The notes beneath the pieces were generated by a model, which saw only the letters and a list, made by a program, of their open reading frames with translations, did no database searches and was not told where the DNA came from. Positions 35,982 through 48,343 of a DNA stretch of 64,000 bases are shown one piece after another (position 1 is the stretch's first letter; each line of letters starts with the position of its first letter). Both the position numbers and the translations under genes were made by a program. The DNA is from Parascedosporium putredinis (taxonomy: Eukaryota > Ascomycota > Sordariomycetes > Microascales > Microascaceae): positions 310,001 to 374,000 of the forward strand of contig CASHTG010000008.1 of the NCBI GenBank assembly GCA_949357655.1, written 5' to 3'.

Positions 35982-36618
35982 CTTTTTGTGTAAATCTCCG
36001 AGCTCACGGGCGGCAAATATTCATCGAAACAAGAAGGAAAACAACCCGTCCAAGCAGGTGTGTGTCCGAGTACGTAGGAAAAGAAAAAGAATTGAGCGTG
36101 CTGTTATGCTTGGAACACCAACGCCAACTTTTAGGGAAGAAGCAAAGCTATCGTCGGAAGCAAAGCAAGGTTACTTGTCAGCATCCCCAATCCGCGGTGG
36201 TGTTACAGCAGGGGGAATGGGTTCCTTGGGCAAGGGAAACGTGGAGCTTGCGGATAAATGTCGGCACTTAATCTGGAGCAGGAGGAAGCACAGGCGTGGC
36301 AGGCAGGGGCAACAATGTGATGCGGATGAAGACAGGGACAGACCCACATGCCAATGTACCCTTGTACCCACCTGCACCTCGACGACGAATTCTTTTTTTT
36401 TTTTTTGGGTGCAACTATTGCTTGCTAAACGTGGGGTTCAAAACTGCCCCGCGATGCCGCTCACACAGGCAGACATCACCACCTAGGCCTGGCTCATCTC
36501 CCAACCTTGACATATTCGCATAGAGACCACATTCAAACTTACGTCTCGAAAAATTTCCACCTAAACCCTACTTTCTTTTCGTACTTCGGAAGAGGAATCA
36601 AGACGGAAAGAGAATAAA
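35982..36618. other. Shared promoter region
   Basis: The region separates two divergent genes. It contains a run of 15 T at 36392-36406 and a C/T-poor, A-rich leader just before 36619. No TATA box stands out. No gene is seen. Confidence 0.5.
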
Positions 36619-37847
36619 ATGGCCCCCGACGCCCAGCAAGACCCTACCATCACAGAGCTCAACGCTCTCGTCTCCAGCGTAGCCGCCCTACTCACCCAGC
36701 TCGAGGCTACCCTCACCGGCCTCACCAAAGAGACGGAAGCCTCCAAGGTCTCCGCCTCCTCCTCCTCCGAACCCGTCGTTGCCGCCGGGACGGGAAATAC
36801 GCAGATCGACTGCCTGAAGCTCGCCGCGGACTCGGCCGACCTCATCCGGGCGCACACCACCCGGCTCTCTCTTCTCATCATCACCGAGCCCTTCACGCCC
36901 ACGGCCATAGGCAAAGTCCTCCGCGAGCTCGTGTCGGGCGCGGTGCCCTCCCTCGCCACGGCCGCGGAGCTCTGCGACGGCGAGCGCTTCACCTACTTCT
37001 TCAGCCAGGCGATGCGCGTCAAGTGCCACTCCCTCATGCGCGAGCTGCGCGCCTTTGTGCAAAGATCCCCTCGGACGGCAAGGTCCTCACGGAAGAGCAG
37101 AAGAATGCGGCGACGGACGGGTCGCAAAGGGCAGCTTAGCCATGACGGGTGTGCTGTGGTCGATCTGCGACGACCTCAAGCGGTTCGCCACCGGCGGCGT
37201 TGGCCCGTACCTGGTGAAGAGGATAGAGGAAACGAGGCTCACGCTCAAGGATATTGTCGAGGAGCTCACCGAGTGGCAGGAGGAGTCTGAGGAGCAGGAT
37301 GACGATGATGACGATGACGATGAAGATGGAGGGAATGCCGCGGACTTCGACTCAGCTGTCGATATCAACGATAGTCGGGCCAACAGCATGCAAGCGCAAG
37401 GTCTCCACGATAATGCCCAAGAGCTCCTCGATGACTTGATGGGCTCTGCGAAGACGATCCCCGGGATGATCCCCAAAGGTCCGACCGCGCCTCGCCCAGT
37501 TCCTCCGCTCGCTCAAGCTCTGCATGATTATGTGCCAGGCCGTCTCCAAACGGAGGCTCAAGACACTCCCCGCGCTCCCGGCCGAGAATGGCGAGATCAC
37601 AGCGTCTCTGCAACGGGTGTTTACTTTCCTCAACACCTTGCCGCAGAAGTACGAGGATGTGGTTCTAGCGTTTTACGACCTGGATACGGCCACGGTGGAC
37701 GAAAACCTCAAAAAGGCGGGCGTTGGGTTGATTGGCGCTATCGAGCCTCTCAAAACGCCATTTAATGAGCAGGACTCAGACGAGTTTACCACGTGGTTTG
37801 GGAAATTCAAGACGGAGCTGGAAACGGCCTATTCTTCGCAATATTGA
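36619..37847 (+). CDS. Cyclin-D1-binding-protein-1-like (GCIP-type) protein
   Basis: This single-exon gene encodes about 409 residues. The N-terminal half is helical, with SSVAALLTQLEATLTGL, a Thr/Ser linker, then CLKLAADSADLIRAHTTRLS and GKVLRELVSGAVPSLATAAE. This matches the fungal GCIP/CCNDBP1 domain pattern. A very acidic segment of eight Asp follows near residue 215. The C-terminal half is another helical bundle (RPRLAQFLRSLKLCMIMCQA to WFGKFKTELETAYSSQY). In animals the family modulates cyclin D1 and HLH factors. In fungi the role is unknown. Frame slips occur near 37058-37061 (one base missing), 37136-37137 (one T missing) and 37475-37477 (one A extra), and the corrected length is 1,230 bases. 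The family name rests on remembered pattern, so the product is less certain than the gene. Confidence 0.68.
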
Positions 37848-38208
37848 TTATCATTATCACGCTGAGTGGGAGGAGAGTAGGTGGCTATTCATCAGAGCAG
37901 AATTCGAACAAAATTCTTGGGGGAACGCGAGACAGTTTTGTATATACGCTAAGCAGGCGGTTCGATATAGACCACCACGCTCGTCTCGAAAATTGACAAG
38001 TATGTACTTGGTGAAAATAGGGGATTTTGCACGTATAGAGCGTGTGCAACGAAACAAAAGAAGTAGAAGGAAGGTCAAGAACTATGTACAAAGAATAGAG
38101 GAGCAACTCCGTTGCAAGATTGGGTGGTGCATCCAAATCACTCAAGCTACCAAGCCACCGTCGACCTCTCAACCAACCTAACCATGGTATGAAAGCTCAT
38201 TCGGTCCT
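37848..38208. other. Tail-to-tail 3' regions
   Basis: This convergent spacer lies between the GCIP-like gene and rhamnogalacturonan lyase. It is A-rich, with no open frame of note and no RNA gene seen. Confidence 0.6.
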
Positions 38209-39926
38209 TTACTTGAAGAGCTCAACAGCGTCCACAATCTACGTTGAATACATGTTAGCAACAATCCGAGAGAGCAATGTGGGAAGGAGGATGAAGAAAA
38301 CGGGAGAAATAAACAAAAAAAACTCACAAAGTTGGGGCTCAAGTACGTGTCACCGCTGCTTCCAGAGGCAACACTAATGGTGATGGTGTTGGAGCCGGAA
38401 ACGAGGATGCCCGAAGGAACGGCAAAGTCGTAGACCTCGCCGTAACCCCTGTACGCGCCACGGGTGACGCCGCGGGAGTCAATCTTGACAGGAGCGGCAG
38501 GAGTAGCACCGCTCCAGCTGTTCACGGTGACGGACGGACGAGCGCCGGCAAAGGAGAGGGTGGTGGCGATCCTGAGGGTGGCAGCGCCGGGGGCGGAAGA
38601 GAGGGTGAACTTGACAGTGGTGGGGTTGTTGACAGACTTGAAGATGGCCATGGGGAAGTCCTTGGTGGCGGAGGAACCGGCGGTGTACGTGAGGGGGCCC
38701 CAGCTCTCCATGCGGGAGTCGGAGGGGTGCATGCGGAGGAACTTGTCGGCGTTGCGGAAGCCGGTAGGCTGGCCGTCGAACTCGCCAATCTTGAGCAGGG
38801 AAGTGGCGGGGGTAGTGAGGGTGCTGGCGATGTTCTTGGAGACGATGCCGCCGGCGGAAACGGTGACGGAGGTGGTGGCGACCTTGTACTCGGTCTGGTA
38901 GAGGACCATGGTGTAGGTGCCGGGCTTCATGAGCGGGGAGGTGAAGGCGCCGGAGGACGAGGCGTAGGTCCAGTACTGGGCGGCGCTGTTGTACCAGTGC
39001 ACGACGGTCTGGAACTTGGAGGGGACGCCCGAGGCGGTACCGGTGACGCGGCCGCGGCCGGAATCAGCGACATAGCCCTGGAGGCCGAGACCGGAGAAGA
39101 AGGAGACGTCAGCGGACTTCTTGGTGGGGATGCCGCTGCGGGAGAACTGGAAGAGGTAAGGGCCGTGGAGGCCGGTGCGGAAGGCTTCGGTCTGGACGTG
39201 GCCGCTGTTCATGTAGTTGTAGAGGTTGGTGGAGTCGCCGACGCGGTTGGAGTTGATGTCGCGGAAGAAGGGCCCGCCGGAGGAGGACTCGCGCTGAGGC
39301 ACGATGACGCAGGCGTGGATCTCCTCGGGGGTGCTAGTGCCGTAGACACACCACGAATCCTCGTCGATGAAGCGCTCGCTCGAGAAGAACTTGGAGCGGG
39401 TCTGCCCGTTGACGACGAAGACGTCGGAGCCCTCGACGACGGTGCTGCTGTCGAGGGTGGACGAGACGTCGCCAAAGGGGTACTCGTAGGGCAGCACGTT
39501 CTTGTTCAGGCGGGCGATGAAGCGGAGCTCGCCGATGGAGGGCTGGGCGGTGATGTAGGTGGCCATGTAGATGATGGACTCGCCCTGGCGCACGACGAGG
39601 TAGTGCGTCAGGGTCGAGGTGGCGCACGTCACCTTGATGACGCGCTGGCCGTTGACGGTGACCTCGGCGGCGGACACGGTCGCGGTGCCGAGACCGGAGC
39701 CGATGTGGGTGCCCTTGCCGGAGCTCCCCTGCAGCTCGTTGCCGCGGTACTTGATGGAGGCGATGTCGCAGCTGGACTTGGAGACGGTGAAGATGAGGGG
39801 GTTGGCGGACCCGGCGTCGATGACAAAGTTGTTGCCCGAGGTGGTGAAGCCAAAGTCGGCGGCGACAAAGGTGAAGAGGGAGAGGAAGGCGAGGAGGAGC
39901 GCGTGGGACAGCATCTTGAACGCCAT
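38209..39926 (-). CDS. Rhamnogalacturonan lyase, secreted (PL4 family)
   Basis: There are two exons (39926-38328 and 38238-38209) and 542 residues, with no frame break. The signal peptide ends near FTFVAA before DFGFTTSGNNF. The catalytic beta-sandwich carries NGQTRSKFFSSERFID, whose Lys matches the catalytic Lys of Aspergillus RGL, and YMNSGHVQTEAFRTGLHGPY, with the matching His. A fibronectin-III-like domain follows (near 300-370), then a C-terminal carbohydrate-binding-like module ending in the short second exon IVDAVELFK. PL4 enzymes cleave the rhamnose-galacturonate backbone of rhamnogalacturonan I by beta-elimination outside the cell. The last intron (38327-38239) has donor GTGAGT, branch GCTAAC and acceptor TAG. 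Length matches characterised PL4 proteins. The gene implies access to plant pectin. Confidence 0.93.
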
Positions 39927-42900
39927 TGTGGGGGAGAAGGTGAAGAAATCCGGTACTTGGCCGTTCGGCGCGGCCGGGGGCTATCGAAACAGAAACAGGA
40001 GAAAAATATATATATATATATCTAGAAGCGAAAGAATGGAAGGCCCTGTGTGGATGAAGGATAGGGAAGCCCGGTTTCCTACACTATCACGACAAAGAGT
40101 CGTCGAGGATGGGGTGCCCTCGTTTATTATATCGACGAACCCCGGGTGCGCCGGTTTCCTCCTCATCGTGAAGAACCCGGTCTCTAAGGCTACTTGCCCT
40201 CCCTCTCTCCCACCTCGGAACTTACTACTCGACCGGGAAAAGGATCCAGCTCTCCGTCTCCACTTCATGCTCCGTCCCTTTTCCACTTCTCTTCTCGCGC
40301 ACCCATGAACCCTCCCCTCGCCCATCTTGCTCTCCCTCTTCCTTTTTGCACTACCCACACCCAGAAGGAATGGCCTGGCAAAGGCAGTCAGTCTCCATAC
40401 GACGTCGAACCCACGGCGAGGGGCCTCCGCGCCCCCTTTCAATTTCCCACCATTCGGCGAGCGCGCCGCAAGGAACCGTGCTGTCGAGGTTTAAAGGAGG
40501 GATCGAGGGCCCCACCGCCACTCCCGTTGACTGAAACACTGGCGCCATTGGCGGAAAACGGGAACTTGGACGAGCTCGTCCGAAGCGTCACCACAAAGCA
40601 CACAGACACGCGCGAACCCCCGCAATTCCCGGCCCAGGACTCTCCGCCCTACGAGGTCGACGAGCTGAGAGCAGAAGATGTCTGGAGCTCGCGAGAAGAG
40701 ATGGCGTTTTCATGTTGGATCCAAGCGATCGTCATCAAACGCAACCCAAATATTTTTCTAGACTTGCCTTACCTAGCCGAGGTAATTTCATCCATCGAGA
40801 AGCGCACACCACTTGCGTCAGCTTGGTCAACACATGATGGATGCATCCAGGAGGAAGGACCTCGAGATGCTTTCGGGGAAAAAAAAGAAGAAGAAGACGA
40901 ACGAGTCGTGCTTGGAATAGGGGAGAAGGCCTCCAATCTAGCAGAAAACTTCTCGGCCAATTCCATCCGCCAGCTGAGTTTTGTTTGGTGCAAGTCCCCT
41001 CGAAATACGTTAAAGAAGCACATGGCTTCATCGTGACTGCGAATCGTCTCCACAAATCAAGATTTCAGGGCGACGCTGTAAATTATGCGAAGCCGCGGTC
41101 ACTCTTTTTCTCCCTCTTCTCTTCTAGGCGCTCCTGTCAGCGAAGACCATGCCGTTCGTCGGGGGCAAACATCCCTGTCGCGACCTCGAGATGAAAGGGT
41201 GGAGGGAGGGGACCCGCGTGTGGGTTGTAACCAAACGCCAGCAAAGGGCACATCAACTGATGGATCTTCGGGAACAGAAGCCAGTGAGAAGGCATTCTTC
41301 ATCCCCGCAATGCATCAAGCCAGAAGGAGGGTTGCAGAGCAGCAAACTCTCGGTGCATTCGAGCCTTGAGGGAGAGGTATTGCTCGCGAAGCGCGCTGAG
41401 TCGGTCGGTTGTTCTCTCGTTCGCATCTTTCTCCTCAAGCTGCCAAATGCCATGGACGATTGTGGGGAAGCGAACCAGGAAATAGACGCATCAGGTGCCA
41501 GCATGCGAATGCGTTGTCCGGAGACAAAGTCTGTGTTGGGACGGAGATGCAACGCTCAAGGGGCGGGGGCTAGTGACGAAGGGGCAAATGTCCGTGACAA
41601 GCAGTTGAGGTGGTACTACCACTGGGGGCATCACACCAATGAGAGAATGGATTTCTCCTGGCATTGTTCTCTTCATGTCTCTTAAATCCACTCGTAGACA
41701 TGGGAACTAGTAGCACTGGAGCTTTCTTTCCTTTGCAGCCGCAGCATTAGTTCGGACATTCGGACCCTAGGGCAGGGACATGGATATTATGAGGGTGGAA
41801 GACTGGGTTGGAAGCACTGGGGAGCAAGCAATGAGCCCAGCTCGACTCAATTCAACTTCTCGGGACATGTAGACACCGGAGGCTAGCCGCAATGGACTAA
41901 AGCTGGCATAAAAAACAACGAGCAAGGATACAGTACAGCCTAGCTTGGACCGCATCGAACGCGCTAGTCCAGCCCAACACCGAACCCGAGGCCTGCCCCG
42001 CCTCCGGCCCGGCGCCGCACGCAGATGGACCTACGGAGCTGTGTGCGAAAGGGGAGGAGAGGCAACGCACGCAATCCCCTTCGCTTCGGCCGACCACCGA
42101 CTCGATCCCCGGTTTTCGGGTTTGGAACGTCTCTCTCGCCTTTTCCGCCTCGACCGTCGCCAAGGCCAGGTCTTGGGAAGAAGAGGAGGGGGCCGAAAAT
42201 GCGCTCTGCCGCATTTTTCCAATCTATCCATTTCAATGTATTCCGTGCAGGCGGCTAAAAGCTAGGATCGGCAATCTCCTGTTCACATTCTCCTGCTCCT
42301 CCCTTTGTCTTTCTGTCCTTTTTTTCCATTTCTTCTTCTTTTTCGCGCTCAATCTAGAGTGCATGAACACGGTACTCAATTTCCCCTGGTCAGGTTCAAT
42401 GCAAAGAAATCTTCGATGGCTGCTTCCACCATTTCGCTGAATAGCAGCCAGCTCGTAGCCATGTCCTCCATGACTATAGAATAGGGAGCTGCAAGGATAG
42501 ATGAGGCTCCTTTTCTTCTTGCGGTTCGGTCAAGATGGATGTAAGCACCAGCCGCCGATTGTATCTCTACCGCGTCGTGAGACGGCTGCCTTTTCCCACA
42601 GCCCTCCATTCACCGAGCTTACCGTCCACTCCTGGTACGGAAACGAGCGACGGACGGCGAGGAGCCGCTGACCCCAATCTTAATTCCCATCACCCAAGCC
42701 CCGCCACGGTCATGATCTCACTCAACCAACAAGGGCAATATATTAGAAGAGCACAAGACCGAAACTCAACTCAAAATGAACGCACCCGCCCTCTTCCGCG
42801 AGCGGGACCACATGGTAGTGCCATCGTCCGATAGCGGCAGGGCAAGAAACGAGGGAGAAAGGGCGCGGCAGACGAGCAGGTGGACGGAATGGGTGATGAA

Positions 42901-44596
42901 GGGGGAAAGCGGCCGTCGGCATGCTTTGGATTCCTTCCCGCGATTCCCAAGCCATGTTTTCCCATCAGCTTACACGGAGCACAAGACGGGACACAGAGCT
43001 CGAAAAGACATGCAAAGATGCACGTAAGATGGGTTACACAGACAAGGGCAAAAAAGTGACGGGAAACAACAAAAACCGTCCCGAAATAACACGCTGAGAA
43101 GGAGGGAAGGGAGGGTCAGAAAAGAAGCAGCCCTTTCGTCGTCGCGTAAAACGGGAGAAGCAGATCCTTCCCAACTCTTCAATCCTGGATTCCGGGATCA
43201 AGGCTGGGAATGTCCTTCGCTCGCTCTATTGCGGGCTCATGTCGTGTTCTGTTGCAAGCGGCAATGATCACCCCAATCCCACCCTGCAGTTCTACCCCAT
43301 TGGATCAGTGGTCTTTTTGTGCACCGGAGATGCGCTCAGTATGGTCAGCCTGATTACTCCTGTCTATGAACATGGTCGGAATATCACAGGGAGTGGAGTC
43401 AATTACACATCAAGAGAAGTGCTACGGCTGTGTGCTGTCAGCCATGCCTCGCAGATATCCGTCAAAAATGAACGAAGAAGGATCTCGCGAGCCCTCCTAC
43501 AAGCTTTGGGTGAAAAAGGAATAGGGAAAGCAATTGAGACCATACGAACATCACTTAAGGCCCCAAGAAAGGAAAGAGAAAAAGAGAGAATGGAAAATCG
43601 TACGAACAAAGACCGGAAATCCGCGTTCCTAATTAGCCGTCAACCAAGATGATGACTGGCGAATGGCACGTTCCGGGCAATATCATAGATTATCTCATTC
43701 CCTCCCCACATCCTCCATATTATACCCGGGCCCTGAACCACATGTTCCAAGGCGGCTCTGTTCCTGAATATGAAAGGGGGAAAGACAAAGACTTGATGTA
43801 CCCCGAAGGAGCCAGCCATGGATGCCACCTTTGAGCACCACACACCGCGGCGCCAGAGGTAATATCGAAACGGCGCACCCCGCCCCCAAGTTCATGCCTA
43901 GGTTCATGCTTGCCTAGCTCTTCCTCTTTCTCTCCGTTTTCTGAGTCTCGCTTTCGTACTCTTCCCCTTGTCCATCCCTCCTTGCTCCAATTCGTACCTT
44001 ATTCGCTCATGACCCCATGTCTGTCTGGTCGGCCTTCTTAGCCGGTCCTGGCAGCAGCTTATTCTGTGCCGCCCGAGTTCCGCCGCACCCATTCTTTTCT
44101 TTTTGGGTTTTCTGCGGGTGCACAAGGAGGGCGACCTTGGCGTAGCGTGCGATTCTCGGCGTATATAGTGATAGGCCCACTCGGCGCATCGGATTCTCGA
44201 GGTTGCTTGGTTCCGTGGATCGAGGTAGCACATTACAACGAGGCCAATATACCAGACCGTGAGCCAAGAACCATGCCTGATTAGGAAAACCAGTATAGAG
44301 GTGGAAGCGGCCGTGGAACATCTCCCTCCCTCCCCCGTTCCTCTGCTCCGTTCCATACGAACGTGAGGAAGGGATCAATGGAGTGGTTTCGTAGAAAATA
44401 AAGTTGCAACCCACTTCTCCTTTCCTTCGTTTCTTCCTTCTCCCGTTTTTTTGTTTTCTCCCCATTGACTCTCTTTCGGTGGGAAGATTTTCACTCGTCT
44501 TTCGTTTCTTCGTAGTCATCGTCCATCGGCCTAACACTGGGGCGAAACAAGCAGGAGACTGTGTAAGCGGGAAAACCAAAAAGAAAACCGCCCAAC
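39927..44596. other. 4.7 kb gene-free region between two divergent genes
   Basis: This is the longest gap in the window. A (TA)7 run lies at 40009-40022, only about 85 bases from the lyase start. Several open frames exist, the longest at 40194-41036 (280 codons), but their content is low-complexity and overlaps other frames. A C/T-rich stretch (44400-44530) precedes the GMC start. The gap could hold long regulatory regions or non-coding transcripts. I see nothing definite. Confidence 0.5.
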
Positions 44597-47238
44597 ATGA
44601 CGAGCCTTGGCTTCTGGCGACGCGCCCTTGCGCCCATTGCCATTCTTTCTTGGGCTTCCTTTGTCACCGCCTACCCTCTCGTGAGCGAGCAAGTTCTCAA
44701 GAGGGCCGAGATCAAGATTGAAGACGTCCGCGACAACTACGACTACGTCATTGTTGGTGGTGGTCAGGCCGGTATCGTCCTGGCCAGCCGCCTCTCTGAG
44801 GACCCTGATGGTAAGCTCTCTCGCTCTATCCATTTTCCCTGTATCGGGCGCCTTGTTTGCGCCGGCCAGTTGCCTGTTACCCACGATGGCGAACTAACAC
44901 TCTACCCCCTCAGTCACCGTCCTCGTCGTCGAGTACGGATACTTCAACAACGCCCCCTCTGTCCTGCAGCCTTCTAGCGCCACCAGCTACCAGCGCAATG
45001 TGCAGTTCAACATCACCTCGGTGCCCCAGACCGAGCTCGACGGCTACAAGCAGTCCGTCTTCGCTGCCTGCTGCGTTGGTGGAGGCTCGACCATTGTAAG
45101 TTCTGCTCTCCTGCCAAAGACCCCTCGATGTCTGCATCAGATGGACTGACCTGACTATTCTACTAGAATGGTATGCTTCTGAACCGTGGCTCTGCTGCCG
45201 ATTACGATGCCTGGGAGTCTCTCGGCAACCCTGGCTGGGGCTGGGAGGGTCTCTACCCCTACTTCGTCAAGGTGAGTTCCAGCTCTTCCTATCCTTCAGT
45301 CCCAACAAGGAAAACCGGACCGGCATTAACCGCGGAAACTGTAGAGTCAAACTCTTGATGAGCCCAACCCGGCCACCGCCGAGGAGTTTGACATGACCTG
45401 GGGACCCGAGTCCTACAGCGACGGCCCCATCCACGTCTCCTTCTCCTCTTTCCAGTGGCCTGGTGTTAGTAAGTATCGCCTTTTATTTCCTAGACGACTT
45501 CGCGAGCTCGATGGTTAACCACCCGCACCCCACAGAGATCCAGCGCCAAGCTCTCATCGAAGCCGGTGCCGAGGCCCCAGTCGACGGCTCTGGCGTAAGT
45601 TTCCAATTCTTCTACCTTTCTGCTCCAAGTTGCGCTGTTCCCTTGTTCTCCTCTCCCCGGTAACTAACACGGAATATCTCTCCCACCCCACAGGGCGATG
45701 CGTACGGTGTCATCTGGTACCCCACCGCCCTCAACAACGCCACAGCCACCCGCTCCTACGCCGTCAACGGCTACTGGGACCCCGCCAAGGACCGCCCCGG
45801 TCTCGACCTCCTCGCCGGCTGGCGCGTCGACGAGGTGACCTTCAACGACGACAAGCACGCCACCGGCATCATCATGCGCGAGCGCGGCGTCGAGGACGCC
45901 GAGCGCATCACCATCAAGTCGAACCGCGAGGTCGTCATCACCGCCGGCGCTCTGCACAGCCCCCAGGTCCTCCAGAGGAGCGGCATCGGCCCCAAGTGGC
46001 TGCTCGACGAGGCCGGCATCGACGTCCGCGTCGACCTTCCCGGCGTCGGGTCTAACTTGCAGGACCACGCCGTTGCTGGCGTTTCTTATCGATGTAAGTG
46101 TTATCGCGACACACATCATCTCATCATCATTGTCAAGTGAAGTCATAATCCGCTGACGTTGGGGAAAAACCCAACCTTGAACACAGTCAACTCCAACCTC
46201 GAGCTGAATCCCCAAGATTCCATGGCCAACTCCACTTTCGCCCAATGGGCCGCCCGCGAACTCTCCGAGAACCACGCCGGCCCCCTGCGCGTCGCCACCG
46301 GCAACATTGGCGGCCTGATCCCCTTCCCCGTCATCGACCCCGAAGGGTACGAGGCCGTCATCGACGAGTACCTCAACCTCGAGCTCGCGCCCCACCTGCC
46401 CGCCTCCTACGTGGACGAGAACGTGGCCGGCTACGCCGCCCAGCGCGCCGTCATGGCCGACCTCATGGCCCGCAGCGACAACGCCTTCCTCGAGCTGCCC
46501 CTGCAGGCCGCACCCGGTTACTCGGCCGTGCTCATCAAGGTGCTCAGCCGCGGCACCGTCCACCTCGACCCCACCGACATCTACGCCGAGCCCATCGTCG
46601 ACTACTTCACCTACGGTATTCCCACCGACAAGAGGATGATGAGGAGCATCGTCCGGTGGATCCGCAAGGTGCACGAGACCGAGGCCATGAGCGAGCTCGG
46701 CCCCGAGCCCGTCAACCCGCCCGAGGACGTCGTCACCGACGAGGAGATTGACGCTTGGTTGACCAAGGGAACGACCTGCTCCACTGCGCACAATTCTTGC
46801 AGCAACCCCATGATGCCCCAGGAGCAGGGCGGTGTCGTTGGCGCTGATCTCCTCGTTCACGGCGTTACTGGCCTGAGTGTGGCGGATTCGTCCATCATGC
46901 CCATCATCCCTGTAAGTCTCTTTTATTTTATTTTATCCGGGCTGAAAAGAAAGAAGTTGCTCGGGAGAGTCTTGTGCTAATATCACGCTTTTTTAGGGTG
47001 CCCATATTTGCTCGACTGTCTACGCCATTGCTGAAAAGGTAACAAGATATCCCGCTATGTTTTTTATTAAAATTCCACGTGCACTCGCTAACAGCAGCAG
47101 GCCGCCGATATCATCAAGGAGCGCCATGCCGGCAAGACCGAGGAGCCTGCCGAGGAGCCTGTCGAGGAAGCTCCCGAGGAGGAGGAACCCGTTGAGGAAG
47201 AGCCTGTCGAGGAGGAGCCCGTCGAGGAGGACCCTTGA
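44597..47238 (+). CDS. Secreted GMC oxidoreductase (AA3-type, FAD-dependent)
   Basis: The gene has nine exons (44597-44810, 44914-45095, 45167-45271, 45345-45468, 45536-45594, 45694-46093, 46187-46911, 46997-47038, 47101-47238) and 662 residues. All splice sites are canonical and in phase. A signal peptide (to SFVTA) precedes the Rossmann FAD motif DYVIVGGGQAGIVLASRLSE. GMC signature 1 is GGGSTINGMLLNRGSAADYD and signature 2 is ITAGALHSPQVLQRSGIGP. The catalytic region has CSTAHNSCSNPMMP, with the first active-site His, and SSIMPIIPGAHICSTVYAIA, with the second His. Family members oxidise sugars or alcohols, often giving H2O2. The substrate is undetermined. The usual WHPVGT context of the first His is altered here. 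The C terminus carries about 35 extra residues of Glu/Pro repeats, unusual for the family. There are no frame breaks. Confidence 0.92.
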
Positions 47239-48343
47239 GATGTTGGCGTCGATGTCGACTTGTATCATGGTCACGAGATTGGATCCAGCAATACGGACTA
47301 TACCATCCGAAAGGTTCCATCAAGTATCAAGTAGTGCTCGATAGTGAAAACATATGCCCAACCTACTTGTGCCAAGATGTCATGTACAAATCCTTCCCCT
47401 CCTCACGACGGTCTCATTCGAATAGTGTAGTTTTGACATGTACGAGTAGAAGGGCCCACTAATCGCCCTATCATTTGCCCTAAACGTTTAGTCTACTCCT
47501 GTCGTCTTCGCGTCCAAGTGCCGTTGCTTGTCCTGATGCATCATAACGACCAGGAAGGAGCACTTGGCTCTGCGTAATCCACAAAAAGGGAAAATACTAC
47601 AAGGAGAGGAAAAAGAGAGAGAATGTGAAGAGAATGAGAAACTCATCAAGCACATCGATTGCAAGGCATGTCATGATGGCTTCTTGCAACGGTTCAATTC
47701 GCCCAGCGCCACCGAACCCACAACTACCGACCCAAGGATCCCGACTCTCACTCGGCAGATTCTCCCCATCGCTCATCCCGGCGTAGCGGATTGCGGGGAA
47801 ACCTGCCACTCCGCCCCTGCCCAAAGTGTCTACCCACCTTGTTCCCATTTTTCCAGCCCTTCCCCGACTCACCCGAAAAAAAGAACAAGGAATGGAAACC
47901 AAAAAAGAAGAAAAGAAGAAAAACAGTTTGGCCATGAGGAATACAGGGAATCTAGCGAGGGGAGTCCATTTCCAGGAAATGACCAAGTCGATCGATCATG
48001 GATCCGGGAGGATCAGGGCCCCCACCGCTCGTTCGATTCGATGCGCTGCACGGGTGGGCGGCAGAGGTGGGCGGAGTATTCCCCAGACGTGATGGGGGTG
48101 AGCTATCTCCGTCTCCCCCGTGAAATCGTAGTAGGCACGGTTTAAGTCAAGTGCTTATATTAAAGCGTCTGGATGGGACGCCCACGCCCTGCCACGATGG
48201 TCCCCGTCCCGATAGAAAGCTGGCACTCAATCCTTTTGAATATTTCTAGAGCCTCATCACAGATAACTTGTTAAACATCGAAAGCTCTCTTACAAAGTGA
48301 TTTCCTCCTTAGGCAAACCCCTTTGCGAAACACAGCGGCAACC
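47239..48343. other. Intergenic region between two co-oriented genes
   Basis: The left part is GMC 3' sequence. The middle (47590-48120) has short frames on both strands with no recognisable content. The right part is the TauD promoter, without a clear TATA box. Confidence 0.55.

Noticed and set aside
38727..40025. 432-codon open frame on the plus strand
   Set aside because: It is the antisense shadow of the intact rhamnogalacturonan lyase. Its Gly/Val/Asp-rich content follows from GC-rich third positions.
40194..41036. 280-codon open frame on the plus strand in the large gap
   Set aside because: It has low-complexity starts, no splice-site logic, no recognised motif and overlapping frames on the other strand. 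Transcript evidence could revive it.
45664..46860. 398-codon open frame on the minus strand
   Set aside because: It is antisense to the GMC exons, which have full signatures and splice sites.
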